A DNA stretch of 10,531 nucleotides from NCBI GenBank assembly GCA_024636105.1, contig JAGXHO010000243.1, positions 1-10,531 of the forward strand, written 5' to 3'. The translations under genes were made by a program, and so were the position numbers. Source of the stretch: Trueperaceae bacterium. GTDB taxonomy: Bacteria > Deinococcota > Deinococci > Deinococcales > Trueperaceae. Positions 5,143 to 10,531 of this stretch are shown in pieces. Each line of letters starts with the position of its first letter. The stretch's first letter is position 1. The notes under the pieces are model-generated. The model had not been told where the DNA came from. It worked only from the letters and a program-made list of their open reading frames with translations, and did no database searches.

Positions 5143-6770
5143 CAGCGCGTGACGTACCCCTCGGCCAGGTCGGACGCGTGCGCGGCTGGATCGCGCTCCG
5201 CCACGTCGCCGAAGCCGCTGCCGCCGGCGATCTCGATCGTGCACACGTCCGCGGGCGTCCGCAACTCGGCCATCCCGTCCAGCTCCGCATCGACGCGCCG
5301 GCCGTCGGGTCCGTCGAACGAGACGCTCGCGCGTCGACCCGCCGCACCGCCCGCAAGACCCTGCGTCGAAACGATCATCCCCTGGGGATGCAAGGAGAGC
5401 AGCGCCGTGCGCCCATCGTCGCGAAGCTTGCGCACGCGCACCCGTTGACCCAAACCGCCTCGGTGGCGACCCATGCCGGCGCTGTCCGGGATGAGCGCCT
5501 TCTCCTCGACGACCAGCGGGGTGCGCGTCTCGAACATCTCGATCGAGGTGTTGCCCGCCGACGTCGGGTACAGCAGCGCGCTCTTGCCGTCGCCGCGCGC
5601 CCCCGCTCCCTGTCCGCCGCCTTGGAACAGGTGATCGTTGAACACCGTCCCATCGGCGTCGATCCCATACGCGCCGGCACCCATCGGCAGGCCGGTGAAC
5701 GCTTGCACGGCGTTCGGCAACACGTCGGCGAGCGCCGCGAACACCGCGGGCGCGCAGTACCAACCCGTGTGGGTGCGAAGGTTGACCGCGGCGGGATAAG
5801 CGCAGTTGAGCATGCTCCCCTCCGGCGCGACCACCTCGATCGGCCGGAAGCAGCCGGCGTTCGACGGAATCTCCGGCGTGAGGATGCTCTTGAGCGCGTA
5901 CACCGTATGCGCGGCCGTGTAATTGAGGGTGCAGTTGATGCCACCCTTCGCCAGTTGCGGCGGGGCGTCCCACTCGACGCGCAGGTGCTCGCCCTCGACG
6001 TGGATCGCGACGCCGAGTTCGAGCGGCGTACCCACGCCGTCGAAGCCGACGCGGCTGCGGTACACGCCGTCGGGCACGGCGGCGATGGCGTCCCGCATCG
6101 CCTGCTCGGCGCGGGTCTGCACCTCGTACGCCAGGTCGGACAGGTCGTCGAGGTCGTAGGCGTCGAGGAACGCCAGCAGCCGCTCGCGCGCGACGAGGTT
6201 CGCGCCATGCTGGGCGTGTATGTCGCCGAGCACCATCTCGCCTTTGCGCACGTTCTGATCGATGAGCGCGAACAGCGTGCGGTTGGGGACGCCCGCCTCG
6301 TAGAGCTTCATCGGCGGGATCTGCAGACCCTCCTCGTACACCTCGCGCACGCTCTGGTAGTGCCGCGTGCCGCCGATGTCCGAGCAGTGCGCGATCGAAC
6401 CGACGAGCGCCACGAGCCGCCCATGCCGGAAGACGGGCGTGACGATCGCGACGTCGAACAGGTGACCGGCGCAGATCCACGGGTCGTTCGTGATGAGGGC
6501 GTCGCCCTCTTGGAGCGTGTCGGGCGGGAACACTTCGAGCAGCGACTTCACCGCGCGCGGCAGCGTGAGGTTGAAGACCGGCATGGATCGCGGCGAATGG
6601 GCCAGCGATTCGCCCTGCGCATCCAGCAGCTCGCAGCCGAAGTCCTGCGCCTCACCGATGATCGTGCTGAACGCCGTGCGCCAGATGGTGGTCCAACACT
6701 CCTCGGTGATGTTGATCATGCGACTCCACATCACCTCGAGGCTCACGGGGTCGAATTTCGAGGCACTCAC
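5142..6770 (-). CDS. hyuB: Hydantoinase B / oxoprolinase family subunit (HyuB-like)
   Basis: A full-length 542-residue Hydantoinase_B protein, the partner of the ATP-dependent HyuA subunit. Family hallmarks: KFDPVSLEVMWSRM at the start; DAQGESLAHSPRSMPVF (about 50-66); the metal-site region ITNDPWICAGHLFDVAIV (N95, D96, H103, D106) and SIAHCSDIGG (H128, D131); and the glycine-rich C-terminal FQGGGQGAGARGDG followed by SAGNTSIEMFETRTP and LIPDSAGMGRHRGGLGQ. These residues match the mononuclear-metal subunits of N-methylhydantoinases, 5-oxoprolinase and related carboxylases. The usual reaction is ATP-driven ring opening or related amide chemistry; the substrate here is unknown. The GTG start overlaps the hyuA stop by 4 nt and has a strong AGGAGGTG (minus strand, 6776-6783) inside the end of hyuA. 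All key residues are intact. Confidence 0.95.
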   Translation of the reverse strand: MSASKFDPVSLEVMWSRMINITEECWTTIWRTAFSTIIGEAQDFGCELLDAQGESLAHSPRSMPVFNLTLPRAVKSLLEVFPPDTLQEGDALITNDPWICAGHLFDVAIVTPVFRHGRLVALVGSIAHCSDIGGTRHYQSVREVYEEGLQIPPMKLYEAGVPNRTLFALIDQNVRKGEMVLGDIHAQHGANLVARERLLAFLDAYDLDDLSDLAYEVQTRAEQAMRDAIAAVPDGVYRSRVGFDGVGTPLELGVAIHVEGEHLRVEWDAPPQLAKGGINCTLNYTAAHTVYALKSILTPEIPSNAGCFRPIEVVAPEGSMLNCAYPAAVNLRTHTGWYCAPAVFAALADVLPNAVQAFTGLPMGAGAYGIDADGTVFNDHLFQGGGQGAGARGDGKSALLYPTSAGNTSIEMFETRTPLVVEEKALIPDSAGMGRHRGGLGQRVRVRKLRDDGRTALLSLHPQGMIVSTQGLAGGAAGRRASVSFDGPDGRRVDAELDGMAELRTPADVCTIEIAGGSGFGDVAERDPAAHASDLAEGYVTR

Positions 6771-8884
6771 GCGCCCACCTCCTGGTGCTCGTGCGTCGCC
6801 GCGGTGGGCGCCGCAATCGCAACGCGCAAGTTACCGACCGCGTCGACCTGAACGACGTCGCCGGGCGCGAGGACGGTCGTGCTCTCGCGCTCTTCGACGA
6901 TGGCGGGACCTGCGATGCGCACCCCCACGGGCAGAGCGCTGCGGTCGTAGACGGGCGTCGCGACGAAGCCCCCCGCTTCCGGGAAGTACGCGCGGCGCTC
7001 GCCCTTGGCGGCGGCGACGTCGCCGCCGAGGACCTCCGCGAGCGGTACGTCGGGCGCCGGACCGAGGGCGCGAACGCGCCAGCTCATCGCCATCGGCCGG
7101 TAGCCCTCGAGCACCGTGTGGTACGTCGCCGCATACGCGCGCTCGAAGGCGTCGGTCAGCGCCGCTCCGGTGGACGCCTCGATGGGGCCCTCGTGCAACG
7201 GCACCTCGATCTCGTGGAACTGCCCGATCAAGCGCGCCTCGACGGATCGCTCGATCTCGACGTCCTCCGGCAGCACTCCGGCCGTGGCGAGCACCGCCCG
7301 CGCATCGGTCTCCATGGCCTCCAGGACGCTGGCGATCACGGCCGGATCGAGTTGGTCGAACGCGACGGGGTAGGACCGGACGACTTCGTGGCTGACCGGC
7401 GCCACCAGGAAACCGAGCGCGGAAGCGACCCCAGAGACGGGTGGGACGAGCATCTCGCGGGCACCGAGGATGCGCGCGACGCGCGCCGCGTGCGCGGGAC
7501 CCGCGCCGCCGAAGGCAAGCACCGGGAACTCGCGCGGGTCGTGGTTCTTCTCGATGATGTGAACGCGCGCCGCGCCGGCCATGTTCTCGCAGACGACCTG
7601 GTGGATCCCCCACGCCGCCTCGACCGCGCTCAGCCCCAGTTTGGCGCCGAGGGCCGCGCAGGCACGTTCGGACGCAGCAGCGTCCAGCGTCATCGCGCCG
7701 CCGAGGAAGTAGCCGGGATCGTAGTAGCCGAGCACCAAGCATGCGTCGGTGACGGTCGCCTCGGTACCGCCCAAGCCGTAACAGGCAGGTCCTGGATCCG
7801 CGGAGGCGCTGTCCGGGCCCACCTTCAAGAGCCCGAGCGCATCCTTGCGCGCGATCGAACCGCCGCCGGCACCGATCTCGATCATGTCGACCACCGGGGC
7901 GCGGATCGGAAGTCCGGAACCGCGCTTGAAGCGATGGACGCGGCCCGCTTCCATCTCCGCGGCGACATCCGGGCGGCCGTCGCGAATCAGGCACGCCTTG
8001 GCCGTCGTGCCGCCCATGTCGAAGGACAGCAGGTTCGACAGACCCGCGCGTGCGCCCAGGTACGCCGTGGCAAGCGCCCCACCGGCAGGACCGGACTCCA
8101 GGAGCCGAACCGGAAAGCGCCGCGCGGTCTCCGGCGAAGCCACCCCCCCGGAGCTGAGCATCAGCGCGAAGCGCCCGCGGAAGCCACCGCTGCGCAGCGC
8201 GTCGTCCATGCGGCGCAGGTATCGGTCCATGACCGGTTGGACGTACGCGTTGCACGCCGTGGTGTTGGTGCGCGCGTATTCGCGGATCTCGGGAACCACC
8301 TCCGACGAGAGCGACACGTACAGCCCGGGATGGCGCGCCAGGACGCGCTCGGCGACCGCACGCTCGTGGTCGGGGTTGCGGTACGCGTGCAGGAGGCAGA
8401 TGGCGACGCTCTCGACGCCGTCGGCGACGAGCGCGTCGATGAGCTCGTCGACCGACGCGGGATCGAGCGGACGCAGCACGCGGCCGTCGCGGTCGAGCCG
8501 CTCGTCGACCTCGAGGCGCCACCGGCGCGGCACGATCGGTTCCGGGTACTGCAGGAACAGGTCGTATATGTCGTACCGCTGCTCGTGCCCCATCTCGAGC
8601 ACGTCGCGAAACCCCTTGGTGGTCAACAACCCGGTGGGGCGGCCGCGACGCTCGATGATCGCGTTCGTGACGAGCGTCGTCCCGTGCAGCACGGTGCCGA
8701 CGTCTTCCAAGGCGATGCCAGCAAAGCCAAGCAGTTCGTCCAGGCCCGCGAGCGCGCCCTCGGCCGGATCGGACGGCGTGGTCAGCCGCTTGTTGATCCG
8801 CAGGCTGCCGCCCTCCCGGTCGAACAGGACGTAGTCGGTGAAGGTGCCTCCGATGTCGAGGCCGACCTGATAGCGCGCGTTCAC
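6767..8884 (-). CDS. hyuA: Hydantoinase A / oxoprolinase family subunit (HyuA-like)
   Basis: A 705-residue protein of the ATP-binding subunit family. The N-terminal domain (about 1-185) has the actin-like phosphate loop VGLDIGGTFTDYVLFD (D10-D17) and the conserved LHGTTLVTNAIIERRG. The central domain (about 200-490) has SSEVVPEIREYARTNTTACN, LSSGGVASPETA, LLESGPAGGA, the second phosphate motif LLSFDMGGTTAKACLI (D289) and LAFGGAGPAHA. The C-terminal domain runs from about 505 to 690. Together with HyuB it should couple ATP hydrolysis to cleavage of a cyclic amide such as a hydantoin or 5-oxoproline; carboxylase relatives (acetone, acetophenone) share the fold, so the substrate is open. The start is GTG at 8884, overlapping the DUF1177 stop (GTGA). 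Length and motifs are complete. Confidence 0.95.
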   Translation of the reverse strand: MNARYQVGLDIGGTFTDYVLFDREGGSLRINKRLTTPSDPAEGALAGLDELLGFAGIALEDVGTVLHGTTLVTNAIIERRGRPTGLLTTKGFRDVLEMGHEQRYDIYDLFLQYPEPIVPRRWRLEVDERLDRDGRVLRPLDPASVDELIDALVADGVESVAICLLHAYRNPDHERAVAERVLARHPGLYVSLSSEVVPEIREYARTNTTACNAYVQPVMDRYLRRMDDALRSGGFRGRFALMLSSGGVASPETARRFPVRLLESGPAGGALATAYLGARAGLSNLLSFDMGGTTAKACLIRDGRPDVAAEMEAGRVHRFKRGSGLPIRAPVVDMIEIGAGGGSIARKDALGLLKVGPDSASADPGPACYGLGGTEATVTDACLVLGYYDPGYFLGGAMTLDAAASERACAALGAKLGLSAVEAAWGIHQVVCENMAGAARVHIIEKNHDPREFPVLAFGGAGPAHAARVARILGAREMLVPPVSGVASALGFLVAPVSHEVVRSYPVAFDQLDPAVIASVLEAMETDARAVLATAGVLPEDVEIERSVEARLIGQFHEIEVPLHEGPIEASTGAALTDAFERAYAATYHTVLEGYRPMAMSWRVRALGPAPDVPLAEVLGGDVAAAKGERRAYFPEAGGFVATPVYDRSALPVGVRIAGPAIVEERESTTVLAPGDVVQVDAVGNLRVAIAAPTAATHEHQEVGA
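6776..6783 (-). promoter_or_regulatory. Strong ribosome binding site for hyuB within the hyuA 3' end
   Basis: Minus-strand AGGAGGTG lies 5 nt before the GTG of hyuB, inside the last codons of hyuA. It supports the GTG start at 6770 and independent re-initiation in addition to coupling. Confidence 0.75.
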
Positions 8885-9816
8885 GACGGTTCCCTTCCGA
8901 CGAGCCGATCCATCGGCCCGTACGCGGCCACGAGGGCTGCGTGTTCCTCGCGGTCATAGAAGCTCAGGCCGCCGGTCCCGAAGCGCTTGGCGACCTCGAG
9001 CGCGAACTGCCCCGCGGCGGCGACGTCGTCGACCTGGGTGGCGCCGGTGGCGCTCCCCGGCACGGCGACCTGCGCGGTCAGGGCGACGCCGACGACGGGC
9101 ACCCGCGCCACGACCGCCGGCTGCATGATCGAGTTGACGTGGTACACGCCGTTGCCGTACGGGGTGAGGTCCTGCATGGTGATCGGCAGCACGAGGGGAA
9201 TCCGCCCGGTCACCCAGCCCGCGACGTCGAGCAAGTCGTCGGCGACGCGCATGATCCATCCGTCCAGGACCGTTGCGGTGATCGCGATCCCCTTGGCGTT
9301 GAGCACCCGGTTCCCGCGCGTCGTGTCGATCGACAACAGCGCGTCCATCTCGGAGCGGACCTCGACGGCGTTCATCGCGGCCGAGTCGACGGGCGACCCC
9401 ATCATCGGCACCGGCTTGTGCGGGCGCACCGGCGCGTCGGGGCAGACGTGCGTCGTGACGATCAGATCCCCGTCGAGGTGGTCGCCGGCCGCCGCCATCT
9501 CGGCCGCCTTGGCGGCCGTGGCGAGCGCCGCGACGGCGCCGTCGCCGTCCGAGACGTGGCCGATCATCTGCGGTCGGGCCCCGGAACCGCCCAAGCGCCC
9601 GATCACGCCGAGCGTCGGAGCGTTGCCGCCGCTGGACTTGCCGTGGCGACCGCGCACCAAGGCGCGCACGTGGTCGGTCGACCCCTGGGGTCCTTGGAGC
9701 CGCTCGACGTGGACGTCGACCGGACCTTGGGCCTCGAGGTAGGCGCGCACCCCTGCGCCGTCCGCATCGGGTCGATCGAGCCGGTCGAGCAGCGCGAGAA
9801 CGTGCCGCCAGATCAT
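8881..9816 (-). CDS. DUF1177 family protein (311 aa)
   Basis: Matches the DUF1177 family: GVIGRLGGSGARPQMIGHVSDGDGAVAALATA (70-101), DLIVTTHVCPDAPVRPHKPVPMMGSPVD (117-144), EMDALLSIDTTRGNRVLN (156-173), and PITMQDLTPYGNGVYHV (211-227). The function is unassigned. The conserved H87, D90, D92, H123, D127 and H133 could form a metal or catalytic site, and the H-V-S-D-G-D-G-A and T-H-x-C-P-D-A-P stretches recall co-catalytic metallopeptidase folds, but that is speculation. ATG at 9816 was chosen because minus-strand GGAGG (9822-9826) sits 5 nt before it; an open frame to 10014 overlaps AroM and is Arg-rich, so it is rejected. It lies 22 nt after aroM and overlaps hyuA by 4 nt, so it is very likely part of the same pathway. 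Confidence 0.9.
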   Translation of the reverse strand: MIWRHVLALLDRLDRPDADGAGVRAYLEAQGPVDVHVERLQGPQGSTDHVRALVRGRHGKSSGGNAPTLGVIGRLGGSGARPQMIGHVSDGDGAVAALATAAKAAEMAAAGDHLDGDLIVTTHVCPDAPVRPHKPVPMMGSPVDSAAMNAVEVRSEMDALLSIDTTRGNRVLNAKGIAITATVLDGWIMRVADDLLDVAGWVTGRIPLVLPITMQDLTPYGNGVYHVNSIMQPAVVARVPVVGVALTAQVAVPGSATGATQVDDVAAAGQFALEVAKRFGTGGLSFYDREEHAALVAAYGPMDRLVGREPS

Positions 9817-9821
9817 GAGTG

Positions 9822-9826
9822 CCTCC
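9822..9826 (-). promoter_or_regulatory. Ribosome binding site GGAGG that fixes the DUF1177 start
   Basis: Minus-strand GGAGG with 5-nt spacing to the ATG at 9816, in the 22-nt gap after the AroM stop. Confidence 0.75.
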
Positions 9827-9838
9827 AGGCGTGCGCGC

Positions 9839-10513
9839 TCATGCGGCGACCTCCGCCGCGATGCGCGCCGCCATCGAGCGAGCGACCACCACAGGGCCGC
9901 CGAACGCCGCGCGCGCCGCCGCCCCCATCTCGGCGTCGTAGCCGAAGCAGTCCATGAACAGCGCCGCGGCCCCAGCCGCGTCCGCGCGCGCCGCGGCTGC
10001 GGCGACGGCGCCATGGGGATCGTCCCCGTACGGGTCGGCGTCGAACACGACGGAATCGATCCCGAGCGACGTCCACTTTGCCTGCGCCTGCGGTACTTGC
10101 GACGCCAACGGGGTCAGCGAGGCCACGATCCCATCGCCCGCCAGCCCCTTGACAACTCCGTACAGCGCCAACTGGGGCTGGATCAACGGCACGCGGTGCC
10201 GGAACGGAGGGAACTCGCCGGTGCACATGATCAAGATCGCGTCGGCCCCTGCGCCCTCGAGGGCGTCAACCTGCGCCTGCAAGCGCTCGAGGATGAAGCG
10301 CTTGGCGATCTCGACCGACGAACCGTCCTGCAGCAGCGTGATCAACCGGTAGTCGCCGGGGCCGGGCCGCATGCCCGCGAGCTCACTGCGCGACAGCCCG
10401 TCGAGCGCCCCGCGTTCGAGCACGCGTTCGATGCCGCTCGCGGCGGCGACGTCGCGGGCGAGGCCATCCGGCCGCGGGGCCTGTCCGATGGTGAGCAGTC
10501 CGAGGGTCGCCAT
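9839..10513 (-). CDS. AroM family protein, Asp/Glu/hydantoin racemase-like (224 aa)
   Basis: A complete 224-residue AroM-family protein: GLLTIGQAPRPD (5-16) at the N-terminus, RLITLLQDGSSVEIAKR (56-72), a central ADAILIMCTGEFPPF (90-104), a QVPQAQAKW helix (139-147), and ALFMDCFGYD (184-193) near the end. Despite the name, AroM has no proven role in aromatic biosynthesis. The fold is related to aspartate/glutamate/hydantoin racemases, which use two cysteines, one per domain. Here C97 (M-C-T-G) and C189 (D-C-F-G) sit at such positions. E. coli AroM, as I remember it, has Ser in place of the first. The neighbourhood (DUF1177, HyuA, HyuB) supports a racemase or isomerase role; this is inference. 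ATG at 10513 has minus-strand GGAG (10521-10524) 7 nt upstream. It is the first operon gene visible; the operon may start outside the window. Confidence 0.9.
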   Translation of the reverse strand: MATLGLLTIGQAPRPDGLARDVAAASGIERVLERGALDGLSRSELAGMRPGPGDYRLITLLQDGSSVEIAKRFILERLQAQVDALEGAGADAILIMCTGEFPPFRHRVPLIQPQLALYGVVKGLAGDGIVASLTPLASQVPQAQAKWTSLGIDSVVFDADPYGDDPHGAVAAAAARADAAGAAALFMDCFGYDAEMGAAARAAFGGPVVVARSMAARIAAEVAA

Positions 10514-10531
10514 CAGCGGTCTCCGTACAGC

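Noticed and set aside
3232..6480. Minus-strand open frame of 1082 codons spanning vapC, DUF418 and hydantoinase B
   Set aside because: Only the last 145 codons (vapC from 3669) look like a protein. The rest is Arg/Ala/Gly-rich alternative-frame sequence over genes with clear family motifs; high GC removes stop codons.
4755..6851. Plus-strand 698-codon frame antisense to hyuB and DUF418
   Set aside because: Low-complexity Arg/His/Val-rich translation crossing two well-defined minus-strand genes and the gap between them.
6831..8957. Minus-strand 708-codon frame overlapping hyuA in another frame
   Set aside because: Very Arg-rich alternative frame of hyuA without family motifs.
6785..8959. Plus-strand 724-codon frame antisense to hyuA
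   Set aside because: It mirrors hyuA in the complementary frame, has no recognisable domain, and hyuA on the other strand has all its motifs.
9817..10014. N-terminal extension of the DUF1177 gene into aroM
   Set aside because: The added 66 residues are an Arg/Ser-rich shadow of aroM; GGAGG at 9822-9826 supports the start at 9816.

Overview
The window is high-GC bacterial DNA (roughly 70% by eye). It has dense gene packing, many GTG starts and clear Shine-Dalgarno sites in front of several genes. Nothing fixes the taxonomy. The composition and gene set (hydantoinase/oxoprolinase, AroM, DUF1177, VapBC pairs, a YeiB-type membrane protein) would suit a Deinococcota lineage such as Trueperaceae, or an Actinomycetota or Chloroflexota lineage; this is a guess. 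No tRNA, rRNA, CRISPR array, insertion sequence or phage gene was seen.

Left part, plus strand (1-1975): the 3' end of a secreted-type FG-GAP/VCBS repeat protein; a small secreted histidine-rich peptide gene followed by GC-rich hairpins; a VapBC toxin-antitoxin pair with a perfect palindrome in front of the antitoxin; and a small dimeric alpha/beta-barrel-like protein behind a good sigma70-type promoter, with a possible leader ORF overlapping its start. A hairpin at 1990-2014 and a 36-bp perfect palindrome at 2033-2068 separate this side from the converging minus-strand genes.

Middle part, minus strand (2022-5099): a secreted 'toast-rack'/DUF4097-like protein, a DUF3293 protein, a second unrelated VapBC pair (RHH antitoxin plus PIN toxin), and a DUF418/YeiB-like polytopic membrane protein whose stop codon lies 9 nt from the second antitoxin.

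Right part, minus strand (5142-10513): a tightly packed four-gene catabolic operon that probably begins beyond the right edge. In transcription order it is an AroM-family protein (Asp/Glu/hydantoin-racemase-like), a DUF1177 protein, and hydantoinase/oxoprolinase subunits A (ATP-binding) and B (metal-binding). The last three are joined by 4-nt GTGA stop/start overlaps. The set looks like a module for ATP-dependent opening of a cyclic amide (hydantoin, 5-oxoproline or a related lactam). The AroM member keeps two cysteines placed as in racemases and could supply stereochemical conversion, and DUF1177 is an uncharacterised partner. This operon is the best candidate in the window for an undescribed pathway.
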